From Achatina immaculata (lineage: Eukaryota; Mollusca; Gastropoda; Stylommatophora; Achatinidae), in NCBI GenBank assembly GCA_009760885.1, contig CM019691.1, forward strand, positions 26,225,314 to 26,289,313: DNA of 64,000 bases. The letters are read 5' to 3'. The notes below the pieces were generated by a model. The model worked only from the letters and a program-made list of their open reading frames with translations, was not told where the DNA came from and did no database searches. Position 1 is the first letter of the stretch, and every line of letters starts with the position of its first letter. Position numbers and translations under genes: made by a program. Of this stretch, positions 36,601-40,935 are shown piece after piece.

Positions 36601-38463
36601 TTCTCTTGCATAAAGAGTCTTCTGACAAATTTCCTCTTAAACATTTCTTTATGTTGTTCAGCCAGCTTTAACATTGTAATCCACCGGTATATGAAAAGTA
36701 AAAACTGAATTTTATGGTAAGAATGTTTATCTGAATTGAAGTTGTCTTTATTAAATGCACATAGTATAGAGGGCCAAAAGTGTTTCAAAGAGATGTGCAG
36801 ACTGCATTAAAAATAGAGAGTGCTTATCCATGTGCAGATAAGTACGCCCCAGGGAACATTCTCCAATTCTGAGAAGACCACAGTGGAGAACAATAAAAAG
36901 TTGGACCACTCTTGACAAAAATATTTTCACAATGCATAGATTGAATGGGCATCTGATTATCTTTTTCCTAATTCCATTATATTGGATGATATTGCTTTCT
37001 GCTTCTGTATCTAGTTCAGTTTTTCCATAATATTGTTTCAGAATTTATTATCATGATGAGTCAGATAATATAGATTATGTTTTATTATATACTATTGTCA
37101 GGTATTAGTAATAGAAACAGCCTAGCATCTTATTCATTATTTATTTCCTGCTGATATCTGTATGCTGATAATTAAGCAGTGCATCCAGATAACTTACTTT
37201 CAGAATTACATCACCTTGAAAATCCATAATTTGTTTGCTCCGATCACTTTCATTTTACAGCAACATGAAAAAAATGTTCAGAAGAAGAAGCACACTCTTC
37301 GAACTCTTTCTAAAGGGGTTAAGAGCAAGGAAGTCAGTAATGAAAAGCTCTATGCTGAACTACTGGACCTGAATGTTGTTGTAAATGAGAGGAGGCATAT
37401 TGAAGAGGTTAATGGTAAGTAGCAATACACTAAATGTGAAATATACTGGTGGTTCAAAGCTGGACACAAAAGCTGTTTTGAAACTGTTCAGAAGGCTTTT
37501 CAGTTGGACAGGGATAGACATGAGAATGTATGTAAGTAATGAGTTATATAAAATGACAAAATGTGTGTATGTATGTGCGTGTGTGTGTGCATATGTGTGT
37601 GAGTGTGTATATTCTGCACTAGTATTCTCAGTGGTCAAGTGGTGATATAAAAACTGGATTTTCAGTCTAAAAATATGAGTTATATTTCATTTTATTCTAG
37701 CTGTATCTTAAATGTTTTGAAAGGAGAAAATGGTGGGCGTTGTTCTTATCTCTGTTAATCTGGCAGCTACAGCTGAATTTATATTCAGTATTTGTGAGAA
37801 AATATAATGTGCCATTTATGTTTCACCTCAAAATTTAACTTTCATAAGTTTTACAGATATTAATTAGAACAGTTTAATATCAAACTGGGTTGCTAAAATA
37901 TAGGCAGAGTATTAGGTCATATTTAAAAAGGATGCTTGTTAGTTTATCCTACAAGGAAACTGTTCATCGAAACCAGATGGACCAGTAACTGTTTATTATT
38001 CCACTTTAACTCTTGATCATACAAGAACTACTATTAACTGTGTATCATTCAAGTAGACTGATTGTTGAACTATTTATCATACAAGTAAATCAACTAGCAA
38101 TCATACATTAAAGGTAGATATATATTTAAAAGAAACAAACTAAGTTTTCTTAACATTCAGGAAACATGAATGTCATGAAATTTGCATAATTAAATTACTA
38201 AAATAATGCAAAGTATGGTTTAATGGTTGCTTTTGTTTTCACAGCTAACACATCCAGATTTTTTCTTATGCAATTTTTTAGGCGGGTACCATGATGACAG
38301 TGGGGTAGAAAGAAGGTACCAGGAGATTCTACAACGACGGAAACTGGTAGACCTCGCCAAGGCACAGGCACAAGAAATTGCAGTTTTGCGAGCAGAGGTG
38401 GAGCGCCTTCGCATGAGGACATTCCCAGCCTTGGTACAAGCTGAGCGTGGAATTTGTGGTTGA
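1596..38463 (+). CDS. CFAP43: CFAP43, C-terminal part (16 exons; 5' end outside window)
   Basis: Joined exons: 1596-1665, 3193-3284, 8200-8406, 11608-11778, 21772-21900, 22667-22786, 24420-24527, 25027-25202, 28514-28736, 30769-30879, 32393 or 32400-32552, 33146-33219, 35413-35503, 36086-36166, 37261-37414, 38282-38463 (stop TGA). They encode about 715 residues, rich in K/E/Q and strongly coiled-coil. Recognition rests on conserved CFAP43 C-terminal blocks such as KEAFNKEFDEVY, EVQMLLKQGQIEVD, VVEDLNTTIK, IASMVESKDFRKG and the end RLRMRTFPALVQ. Known family role: an axonemal protein of motile cilia and sperm flagella that works with CFAP44 in the tether/tether-head complex near inner-arm dynein I1. 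The family is about 1,600-1,700 residues with N-terminal WD40 repeats; those repeats are not in this window. Introns run from about 0.5 to 10 kb and are full of transposons. One intron uses a GC donor, and the exon 10/11 phases conflict (see findings). Confidence 0.95.
1720..1758. repeat. (TA)n microsatellite
   Basis: An uninterrupted TA run with one TACATA break, immediately upstream of the second LINE family 1 copy. Confidence 0.9.
1757..2361 (+). mobile_element. LINE family 1 fragment (copy 2)
   Basis: Same family as the copy at 200-1395. Reads EDQAGFQKGRSCLDQIFTLR then NFIDFKKAFDSIYRD with stops and frameshifts, and stops abruptly after the ATAATGAAACTT stretch that copy 1 has at about 757-769. 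It therefore covers the RT fingers and palm only and lacks the 3' end. Confidence 0.85.
2412..3060 (+). mobile_element. LINE family 3 fragment, reverse transcriptase
   Basis: A 123-codon open frame reads RTGLKEGDTLSPLLFNLVLE and ILGYTDDINLMGETM. The catalytic box is YTDD rather than YADD, so probably inactive. The downstream part (to about 3060) continues the same family out of frame (AIMYGLKMW-like region). Same family as the minus-strand copy at 33490-34112. Confidence 0.85.
3193..3284 (+). CDS. CFAP43: CFAP43 window exon 2
   Basis: Acceptor GATCAG, donor GTCAGT. With the G carried from the previous exon the 92 bases read GALYGGESDLFYSQ followed by FDLHSREQKINQIVLLE with no stop. The block ending QKINQI-LL is typical of CFAP43 just before the DAIHRIKEAFNKEF block in the next exon. 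It is missed by simple ORF calling because it is short. Confidence 0.88.
3820..4227 (-). mobile_element. LINE-C 3' end (copy 1)
   Basis: Minus-strand open frame of 122 codons: KCLRRIRKIFWPNTIRNNIL, RHWRWLRHVLRM and a C-terminal [14 protein letters not shown] block, ending APCALGT and then CTTAAGGTTCAGAGAGAGAGAG. This is the C-terminal tail of a non-LTR retrotransposon with a (GA)n 3' end; it abuts the left target duplication of the hAT element. Other copies are at 6255 and 60296. Confidence 0.85.
6255..6486 (+). mobile_element. LINE-C 3' end (copy 2, inside hAT)
   Basis: Reads MTDNLLPKITLKWTPQGNRS and [14 protein letters not shown], ending with the same CTTAAGGTCCAGAGAGAGAG tail as the copies at 3820 and 60296. 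A short 5'-truncated copy lying within the hAT element. Confidence 0.85.
6646..7190 (+). mobile_element. LINE-A 3' fragment (inside hAT)
   Basis: Starts at AATAATTGAGATACAATGAGGG and matches the 3' part of the LINE-A copy at 19375-20337: [56 protein letters not shown]. Ends in CATGCAAATGACTGACTGACTG, the LINE-A tail. Frame-broken. Confidence 0.87.
7303..7413. repeat. Imperfect palindrome (foldback) in hAT 3' end
   Basis: TTCTTAGGTTTTAGGACATG and its reverse complement (CATGTTCTAAAATCTAAGAA) flank a short TAATTACTAATAA centre; CTATTTGA at the left and TCAAATAG at the right extend the pairing. Arms are about 35-45 bases with few mismatches. Confidence 0.8.
8200..8406 (+). CDS. CFAP43: CFAP43 window exon 3
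   Basis: Acceptor TTCTTCAG, donor GTAGAG. Encodes 69 codons in phase 0, beginning DAIHRIKEAFNKEFDEVY and ending LLLEVDESE. This is one of the best conserved CFAP43 segments, with a heptad-like pattern of alternating charged and hydrophobic residues. The open frame runs on both sides into intron sequence (an upstream poly-T tract and a downstream mariner end); that extension is not coding. Confidence 0.93.
8535..8600. mobile_element. Solo mariner terminal remnant
   Basis: TATACAAGGGTCATGCAGAAAG and the following TTTTTTAAAAATCAGAATTTATA resemble the terminal repeat of the mariner copy at 59054 (CGAGGGTCATACCGAAAGTC and AAAAAATCAGAATTTATAG). No matching second end was found nearby. It lies in the CFAP43 intron after exon 3. 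Confidence 0.6.
9356..10070. mobile_element. piggyBac-type terminus, non-autonomous or truncated
   Basis: TTAA (9356-9359) followed by CTCTTTCCAGACCGCG and a nearby GCGGACGTTGG resembles the ends of the TTAA-flanked elements at 29235, 34117 and 56018. No clear opposite end is visible before CFAP43 exon 4. The right limit given is approximate; a GATCCCTATAGGGATC palindrome lies at about 10029-10044. The interior holds no coding sequence I recognise. Confidence 0.5.
10263..10980 (+). mobile_element. Degenerate RNase H / C-terminal LINE remnant
   Basis: Broken + strand frames contain ITWINCPGHSDIVGNPKVIN, which matches the HSG--GNE-AD motif of the retrotransposon RNase H domain, and a later degraded zinc-knuckle-like region. 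More diverged than the LINE-B copies at 25821 and 50003. Lies in the CFAP43 intron before exon 4. Confidence 0.6.
11608..11778 (+). CDS. CFAP43: CFAP43 window exon 4
   Basis: Acceptor GATTTTAG, donor GTGAGT. Encodes 57 codons in phase 0: IKAERYLTAEQRKLLEEEKR, a run of E/R-rich coiled coil, then MMMGGVLEIKREDELKK. The M-M-G-L-E-I-K motif is conserved in CFAP43. The exon is flanked by young-looking insertions; the intron directly upstream (11311-11466) has been copied into an inverted-repeat element at 13169-13324. Confidence 0.93.
11875..12050. repeat. Diverged tandem repeat (about 50-bp unit)
   Basis: The phrase TTGG(C/T)TAGCAACTAGCACACTGA and AATAGCATTCTCTACT recurs about four times between exon 4 and the (CA)n tract, with growing divergence at the edges. 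Confidence 0.75.
12300..12350. repeat. (CA)n-rich microsatellite
   Basis: ACACATGCATGCACCTGCAC followed by repeated CA runs and ACACACACAGAG; simple sequence in the intron after exon 4. It creates misleading Cys/Val-rich open frames on the minus strand. Confidence 0.85.
12607..13954. mobile_element. Inverted-repeat retroelement (Penelope/retrozyme-like) with 15-bp target duplication
   Basis: Element 12622-13939 flanked by ACAATTATAATAGAG at 12607-12621 and 13940-13954. Two arms of about 540 bp, 12622-13164 and 13332-13872, are near-perfect reverse complements placed head to head; only the right arm carries an extra tail to 13939. Each arm has the motif TGAT(C/T)AAGGCTCACGCCGAAA (minus strand near 12690, plus strand near 13790), a 3-bp stem GGC/GCC with GAAA after it, resembling a hammerhead ribozyme core. 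Between the arms, 13169-13324 is a 97% copy of CFAP43 intron 11311-11466. No reverse transcriptase inside, so non-autonomous. Head-to-head copies, long duplications and hammerhead motifs are known in Penelope-like elements; the class is inference. Confidence 0.75.
13169..13324 (+). repeat. Duplicate of CFAP43 intron segment 11311-11466
   Basis: 156 bp, about 4 mismatches, same orientation as the source 1.86 kb upstream. It forms the whole spacer between the two arms of the inverted-repeat element. Source and copy both begin TGTTCCG and end CTCAGGATAT. Confidence 0.93.
14338..14533. repeat. 38-bp minisatellite, five copies
   Basis: Unit GGTAAGAAACATGATCCAAC plus ACTCCTACACAAAACTCT, starts at 14345, 14383, 14421, 14459 and 14497. 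Copies are almost identical (one C/A change). Lies between the inverted-repeat element and the unclassified repeat R1. Confidence 0.95.
14980..15765 (+). repeat. Unclassified dispersed repeat R, copy 1
   Basis: Starts in CTTCTTCTTCCTCATTCGCT and contains two internal tandem arrays: an about 85-bp unit with GTTGGACTTTCTCACC-GAAAA and GGTGAGAGGTGGTTGCC, and an about 90-110-bp unit with CCTGGGTTAAGC and CAGTATGGGTG. Also at 20478-21607 (inverted) and 47402-48625. No protein domain or clear termini; possibly a non-autonomous DNA or SINE-like family. Confidence 0.8.
15765..16020. repeat. Short tandem duplications beside the piggyBac gene
   Basis: ACCTGGTTATGGTGCAGACT occurs twice (15772, 15816) and CTGCTGACTGGGTGG about three times (15910-16005), each with TACTGACTGATAAAAGG. 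Lies between repeat R1 and the piggyBac transposase 3' end and may be the subterminal part of that transposon. Confidence 0.7.
16473..18393 (-). pseudogene. piggyBac transposase (PGBD4-like), one frameshift
   Basis: Minus-strand open frame of 561 codons (16473-18158) holds the entire DDE domain: catalytic aspartates in SIDEM (about residue 220), YADRFYTS (about 302) and NGCDRVDQM (about 413), and a C-terminal cysteine-rich finger (CAYCGKGKK, IYCTGCQDKPHLCP). The N-terminal part lies in a second frame (18034-18393): MPFDMADFTEC, a Ser/Asp-rich acidic stretch and a basic PPPAKRQKRN. The shift falls at or just before the (EP)n hexamer repeat at about 18005-18060. A DDD transposase cutting at TTAA is family knowledge. 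Otherwise free of stops, so recently active. Confidence 0.9.
18005..18060. repeat. GGTTCT/GGTTCA hexamer repeat in piggyBac gene
   Basis: About eight hexamers encoding (Glu-Pro)n on the minus strand. The frame upstream and downstream of this run differ, so the break lies at or next to it. Confidence 0.9.
18480..18607. mobile_element. piggyBac right terminus and TTAA site
   Basis: GTCGAAAATTCGACCATACGC then ATGGAAAGAG|TTAA (18604-18607). The same CGAAAATTCGACCA motif and GGAAGAG|TTAA border occur in reverse at the left end of the complete MITE at 56018. Inner copy GTCGAATTTTCGACCATACGC at 18533 shows a subterminal repeat. Confidence 0.75.
19375..20337 (+). mobile_element. LINE-A reverse transcriptase fragment (best copy)
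   Basis: Open frame of 284 codons: QGVRQGCILSPYLFNLYTEN, catalytic IRYADDTVLLS, then [52 protein letters not shown] and GRPKRRW, a stop, and a further in-frame-like tail to GKFRKGHAYE. 5'-truncated non-LTR retrotransposon with intact YADD. Copies at 6646, 49810-52575 and 58105. Confidence 0.9.
20478..21607 (-). repeat. Unclassified dispersed repeat R, copy 2 (inverted)
   Basis: Reverse-complement copy of the family at 14980 and 47402, with the same internal tandem arrays (CCGGTGAGAAAGTCCAAC at about 21160, 21250, 21340) and ending GAAGTGAACTAAGAAGAAGAC. Occupies most of the intron between CFAP43 exons 4 and 5 near exon 5. Confidence 0.8.
21772..21900 (+). CDS. CFAP43: CFAP43 window exon 5
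   Basis: Acceptor TTTGTCTAG, donor GTGAGA. Encodes 43 codons in phase 0, DIPKPPFMLIKKEEEFTEEE and continuing QKLYKEYLKKVQ. The proline-rich start DIPKPPFM is a known CFAP43 landmark between two coiled-coil stretches. Confidence 0.93.
22190..22545 (+). mobile_element. SINE family S2 (copy 1)
   Basis: Shares with 62571-62790 the body GGGTACCTGGGGTTTCCCTG, GGTGCTGTCCTCCC and TTCACACCCCTGT-GCATG. The tRNA-like head is diverged. Lies in the intron between CFAP43 exons 5 and 6; limits approximate. Confidence 0.65.
22667..22786 (+). CDS. CFAP43: CFAP43 window exon 6 (GC donor)
   Basis: Acceptor TATCCAG; the donor is CAG|GCAAGT, a classical GC-AG intron. Encodes 40 codons in phase 0, starting QLELELRKIQLTIQES and ending KIKVMLVIFQ, which joins in frame to EELKILRLRY in the next exon. 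An alternative GT donor 12 bases upstream (after ATGCTG) would also keep frame but would delete VIFQ. Confidence 0.88.
23365..23632 (-). mobile_element. tRNA-derived SINE
   Basis: On the minus strand, TGGCATAGTGATTAGAGC resembles an A box and GTGGTTCACGTCC a B box, at the spacing of a tRNA head, followed by a body containing GGGTAACTGG. Not a functional tRNA: no acceptor stem closure seen. Confidence 0.65.
24420..24527 (+). CDS. CFAP43: CFAP43 window exon 7
   Basis: Acceptor ATTGCAG, donor GTGAGG. 36 codons, phase 0: EELKILRLRYAMLMQEEIEI and then a leucine-rich heptad tract ending HKKNLK. Fits between the neighbouring exons without any phase change. Confidence 0.92.
25027..25202 (+). CDS. 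CFAP43: CFAP43 window exon 8
   Basis: Acceptor TTCCACAG, donor GTAAGT. Encodes ILASEAVMETRKNLEIF through DRSFKKEFNDISSLLSDA and ends QFKKRPR with the arginine codon split in phase 2. DRSFKKEF is a conserved CFAP43 block. Confidence 0.94.
25790..27410 (-). mobile_element. Tc1/mariner-like element with about 90-bp terminal repeats, split by a LINE
   Basis: Left end (GCAAAGTCATTGTG then, after the LINE, TAGTATCCCAGTATTGATTC and TTAGTGGCTGCAATATC) is the reverse complement of the right end at about 27310-27405. Minus-strand coding 26748-27095 gives KLTEKFCETGSVLDAH, KLNEEKLSNISDSMLQSPSK, LAQQEGTGLATVHKAVREN and ADHEKQLRYC: the N-terminal helix-turn-helix of a Tc1-like transposase. The catalytic half is absent. 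Confidence 0.78.
25807..26381 (+). mobile_element. LINE-B 3' insertion with 14-bp target duplication
   Basis: Element 25821-26367 flanked by GCAAAGTCATTGTG at 25807-25820 and 26368-26381. Encodes the RNase H end [20 protein letters not shown] and the C-terminal [20 protein letters not shown], with a (GAA)n tail at about 26353-26367. One stop in the middle; 5'-truncated. Inserted in the left terminal repeat of a Tc1-like element. Confidence 0.93.
27589..27690. repeat. Compound microsatellite (CTA)n(CT)n(GTTT)n
   Basis: About ten CTA units, then a CT run and a short (GTTT)n block, in the CFAP43 intron between exons 8 and 9. Confidence 0.95.
27826..28045. repeat. 55/56-bp minisatellite, four copies
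   Basis: Unit TAGCATGGCAGGGCACACTG followed by AATTTCACTGTGCATACGGC and TTGAATAATATTCAC; starts at 27829, 27884, 27940 and 27995. Length alternates 55 and 56 bases with a few changes. Confidence 0.93.
28514..28736 (+). CDS. CFAP43: CFAP43 window exon 9
   Basis: Acceptor AATTTCAG, donor GTATGC. 223 bases (1 + 74 codons), completing the split Arg codon of exon 8. Encodes a less helical, glycine-rich segment (SVDVGGGGKNQNPF) and then GLDSLVWERMCKLRRVKVES. The low-complexity glycine run looks lineage-specific; the W-E-R-M block is conserved in the family. Confidence 0.92.
29231..29915. mobile_element. Non-autonomous piggyBac-like element A
   Basis: TTAA (29231-29234) then CTCTTTCCGTGCTGCAG and AAAGCGCGGGTCTTGAT, GGTCTAGATCTACC; matches elements at 34117, 56018 (inverted) and 48850-49277 (inverted). 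Right end diverged, limit approximate. No coding capacity. Confidence 0.7.
29930..30070 (-). mobile_element. SINE family S3 head (minus copy)
   Basis: Minus strand reads TAGCTGAGTGGATAGTGTGC (A-box-like) and GTGGGTTGAATGCC (B-box-like), followed by TCATTTTTCTTTCTCTCACG, the same post-head motif as the plus copies at 30085 and 30490. Confidence 0.65.
30085..30765 (+). mobile_element. Two SINE family S3 copies in tandem
   Basis: Copy at about 30085-30360 has GTGGTTCAATTCCCAGGTAA; copy at about 30490-30765 has TGGATCAAATCCCAGGTAGT. Both continue through TTTTTCTTTC and CATCTAAAGT-GCT or equivalent, AACCATACAAC, AAATCACC/TTTACT and TTGTTTCTCATTT. The second copy ends where the CFAP43 exon 10 acceptor begins. 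Confidence 0.65.
30769..30879 (+). CDS. CFAP43: CFAP43 window exon 10
   Basis: Acceptor TTTTTGTAG, donor GTAAGT. 37 codons: LKIKANTLAEMQSFLHKRQE and on to NEIDDYPQTNQ. The last eight residues are less like the family than the rest. The exon ends in phase 0, which does not match the best acceptor of exon 11. The intron sequence directly upstream is a SINE-like repeat that runs almost up to the splice acceptor. Confidence 0.88.
31985..32095 (+). mobile_element. Old fragment of the inverted-repeat element tail
   Basis: ATGTTTTTGTATGATTAAAGCG, AAATGTTACACATG and GAATAAAGCTGTTCCTACTT match, with decay, the right-arm end of the elements at 13760-13860 and 47020-47105, including the hammerhead-like segment. 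A single arm without an inverted partner. Confidence 0.7.
32393..32552 (+). CDS. CFAP43: CFAP43 window exon 11 (5' border uncertain)
   Basis: Encodes LKENEQRFILNLEVQMLLKQ, GQIEVDAGPFIRDF and VVEDLNTTIK, the strongest CFAP43 signature in the window; donor GTCAGA. The best acceptor (CTTCTTTCAG, exon start 32393) leaves one base before the CTA codon, so it needs a phase-2 upstream exon, whereas exon 10 ends in phase 0. Starting at 32400 after AAAG would restore frame but drops two residues. The open frame upstream of 32393 is intronic. Confidence 0.85.
33146..33219 (+). CDS. CFAP43: CFAP43 window exon 12
   Basis: Acceptor CATACAG, donor GTAAGT. Encodes QLGESKIASMVESKDFRKGI and IQLE, ending with two bases of a tryptophan codon (phase 2) completed by exon 13. 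The motif is near-invariant in CFAP43 proteins. Confidence 0.94.
33490..34112 (-). mobile_element. LINE family 3 C-terminal fragment
   Basis: Minus-strand frame reads EMKETKPRGRPRQRWKDNIE, EIDVTSWREKIRNREEWRRA, the usual C-terminal R-G-R-P--RW block of these LINEs. The rightmost part is the reverse complement of 2870-2960 in the copy at 2412. It is interrupted at its TTAA by piggyBac-like element B. Confidence 0.85.
34113..34815. mobile_element. Non-autonomous piggyBac-like element B
   Basis: TTAA (34113-34116) then GTCTTCCCATGCCACAGG, AAAAGCGCAGGTCTTGATAT, TCTAGATCTAC and AGTGTCACCGGAAATGCAGA; same family as the complete MITE at 56018. Inserted into a LINE. Right border decayed; limit approximate. 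Confidence 0.75.
35413..35503 (+). CDS. CFAP43: CFAP43 window exon 13
   Basis: Acceptor ATATTAG, donor GTAAGT. 91 bases complete the split Trp codon and encode EHRKMSMEMEDLESKMKDIQ then FIKVTREIQA: a coiled coil with regular heptads. Phases match on both sides. Confidence 0.94.
36086..36166 (+). CDS. CFAP43: CFAP43 window exon 14
   Basis: Acceptor TCTCAACAG, donor GTAAAA. 27 codons, phase 0, FLQEEDYEAKKTAEIATLEQ then TIAQLKK. Continues the coiled coil from exon 13. Confidence 0.93.
37261..37414 (+). CDS. CFAP43: CFAP43 window exon 15
   Basis: Acceptor TTTTACAG, donor GTAAGT. Encodes QHEKNVQKKKHTLRTLSKGV through LYAELLDLNVVVNERRHIEE and ends in phase 1. The V-N-E-R-R motif is conserved near the C terminus of the family. 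Confidence 0.94.
37560..37612. repeat. (TG)n-rich microsatellite
   Basis: ATGTGTGTATGTATGTGCGT followed by TGTGTGTGCATATGTGTGTG, in the intron before the last CFAP43 exon. Confidence 0.85.
38282..38463 (+). CDS. CFAP43: CFAP43 last exon with stop codon
   Basis: Acceptor TTTTTTAG; begins in phase 1, giving GGYHDDSGVERRYQEILQRR, then KLVDLAKAQAQEIAVLRAEV and ERLRMRTFPALVQAERGICG followed by TGA. The R-M-R-T-F-P-A-L-V-Q end is the diagnostic C terminus of CFAP43. The 3' UTR follows. Confidence 0.96.
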
Positions 38464-38677
38464 TATTTAAGCCAAAAAGATTAGCAGCAGTTAAAGTGCG
38501 GAAATTCCCTTGATGATCTGAATTTTAAATATAGTTTCCTGAAGCATTTCTTAAAAGATTCTTTCATGTCTTCTACAACATATACTACATTGCAATATAT
38601 ATATATATATATATATATATATTACTTTAAGTACTAATTTGATATGATTTACTGAACATTTTTATATTTCATATTTG

Positions 38678-38838
38678 AATAAATTAATCTCTAAGTTTTT
38701 TCTAAAACAGTCCCAAAATATGAGTTTTTACTCAACTAATTATTGTTTGTGGTTTATTTTTCTTATTTTCAACAAAAATTTGTTAGTTTAAATTGAAATT
38801 CATTTAGTTAAATAAAGTGTATTCCTTTTATTAATAAA
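38678..38838 (+). other. CFAP43 polyadenylation signals
   Basis: AATAAA hexamers lie at 38678-38683, 38811-38816 and 38833-38838, between 215 and 375 bases after the CFAP43 stop codon. Any of them could define the 3' end; the sequence alone does not say which is used. An (AT)n run at about 38595-38622 sits inside the 3' UTR. Confidence 0.6.
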
Positions 38839-38839
38839 G

Positions 38840-40334
38840 AAGTGTACATGCATTGCATTATACCTGGTTATTGAACATTGCATGTTTTTATTCTAACCAG
38901 GTTTCTGTAAATAGTTCTGTTACTGTCCCTGGATATAAGAAGACAGTAAAAAAACTAATGAAACACAAAGACATATGGATTTTTTATCTGTCTTTTTCAT
39001 AAAACTGGTTAGATGATGTGAATCTCGACACTTTAAGGACATAAGACAAATGAGGTATTTGTTACAAGATCTGGAAATCATAGAAATGTTTCTAAAATAA
39101 AATATAAAAGAGAAAACTAGTAAAGATAGGCAAAGACAAAATAAGAATGAGAAATACAGTAAATAACTTCTAAAGATTTTTTTTGTAATTGATTAAAACT
39201 ATGCTAATGAGATAAACAACATTTATTGAACATAATAATGAATAGTGTTGTACTTGAAAAAATAGCAACAGTACAGATCATTAGAAAATGAAGTAACTGA
39301 GAAAGGAGATAATGTGACATTGTGGCTCAGAGAAAATCACCAAATGATGGATAGATAGCATCAAAGACTGACTTGTACAGGAAAGAGATCAGATGAGTTC
39401 TTAAATGGCTGAAAATGATAATTCCTGAGCTGCTGGAAAAAGCAGTGTTAGAATATCTTAGATGTTTCCAGGAACCGGCAGGGTTTTTTATGTTATAGCA
39501 CAAAGAAAAAGACAAAGGAAAGGACAGAAGTTTTTTTTTCCATTTTTTTTTCTATTGTTTTAACATTTAAGAAAATATTGATTCCTCTTTAAGGGTACAT
39601 ATCTTACATATCTTACCAATGATAAAAAATTATTGAAGAAAGTCACTATTGCTGTTATGCTACTACTTATGTTGCATTGTTTGTCAGATTAACTGGTAAT
39701 CAGAGATGATTTATGAAACAGTGTCTGAGTCCCATTGTTGTATATGATTCAAACATTTCTATATCTAGGCCACCAAAAGGTTGCCAAGATTTCTGGTTCC
39801 AACATGGTGGAAGGCCAAATGTGAACATTGATGATTGTGGCTTTGTTTGCCTTTCTCTATGCTTTGTCTGCACCAGTTTTGTTGTGTTGTAGGTTGGGAG
39901 TCTGGTTTGGCACTCTACCTACTGAATTAAGTACTCAGGGCATCACTGCAAGCTGTGACTTTCAGTGGTACACAGATTTCCCCGCCAATGATCAGTCATT
40001 GATAAACATGACTGATGCATTCCGCTGTGTTCTGTGGAAGGTTGCCACCATATTGCTGCTTACAGCTGGCTGTGGGTGCCTCCCTACTGAGGACATTTGT
40101 GGAGATGTATGCATTCATTGTGCATGAATCACTTTTTGTCATTGTGCATGGACGTGATGTGGGATGATTCTCATGCATTCTGGGAGATGTCATTGGCACA
40201 GGCAGTGGAGCAGTAATGGGTTATTCTCATTTGTTGTGGTGCCAAAACTGTACTAAACCTGAAGGTTGCCAAGAAACAAGAAGAAAAAACACTTATCTCC
40301 ACTGACAAAAACACAACCAAAAATGTTAATGGAT
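38840..40334. other. Intergenic region, no gene seen
   Basis: AT-rich spacer after CFAP43. A 99-codon open frame at 39828-40127 has no recognisable domain, no neighbours in frame and no splice context, so I do not call it a gene. No tandem repeats or transposon ends found here. Confidence 0.5.
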
Positions 40335-40935
40335 GTTAGATTTTACATCCTTCCTGTGCCTTTAAATGTTGCATAGAGCTCGCATGGTGGTTCACCAAGT
40401 TTTCTTTTTTTCGGCAAGCTTTTCAACCTCATCAAGGGATTTTATGCCTACTAAATTGGCCTGTCTTAACAGTGGCCTCTTTTTCTTTGGTCTGTTGTGT
40501 TCCACTTGATAGCATGTTTTGGGATTCTCTGATTGTTTCTTCTCATCATGTAACTGACATATGTCCATCTCCTTTTTTCTGATCACCAATGAGAAAGGCT
40601 GTTGTTTGCTCATCTGCCTTATCTCTGCATTGTTCTTGAATTCGTTCCACTATATACATTACAGAGTATTTTCCATAGGCATTTGTTTTCAAAACAATCT
40701 AATTTGTTTTTTACTTCTTTAGTTGTTTTCCAGCTTTCACATGCATAAATGAAAGTGGATATTACATTTGAATTGAATAATCTTAGCTTGGTTTTTCGTG
40801 CATGTAACTTTTGAGTGCCATATATTCTCAAGATTCTTGAAGGTCAATGCTGCTTTTGCAATCCTAAATCTAACTTTCTTTCTGGTATCACCATCTTGGT
40901 CTATGTCGCTGCCAAGGTATGCAAACTGGTGATAG
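40335..40935 (-). mobile_element. LINE family 1 3' end (minus copy)
   Basis: Reverse complement of the 3' part of 200-1395: AGATTTTACATCCTTCCTGTG (3' end), KSLDEVEKLAEKKKTW-like tail, KQQPFSLVIRKKEMDI and TKLRLFNSNVISTFIYACES. Frame-broken; intergenic. Confidence 0.87.

Noticed and set aside
39828..40127. 99-codon open frame in the intergenic gap
   Set aside because: No domain, no splice context and no similarity I can recognise; best left as non-coding.
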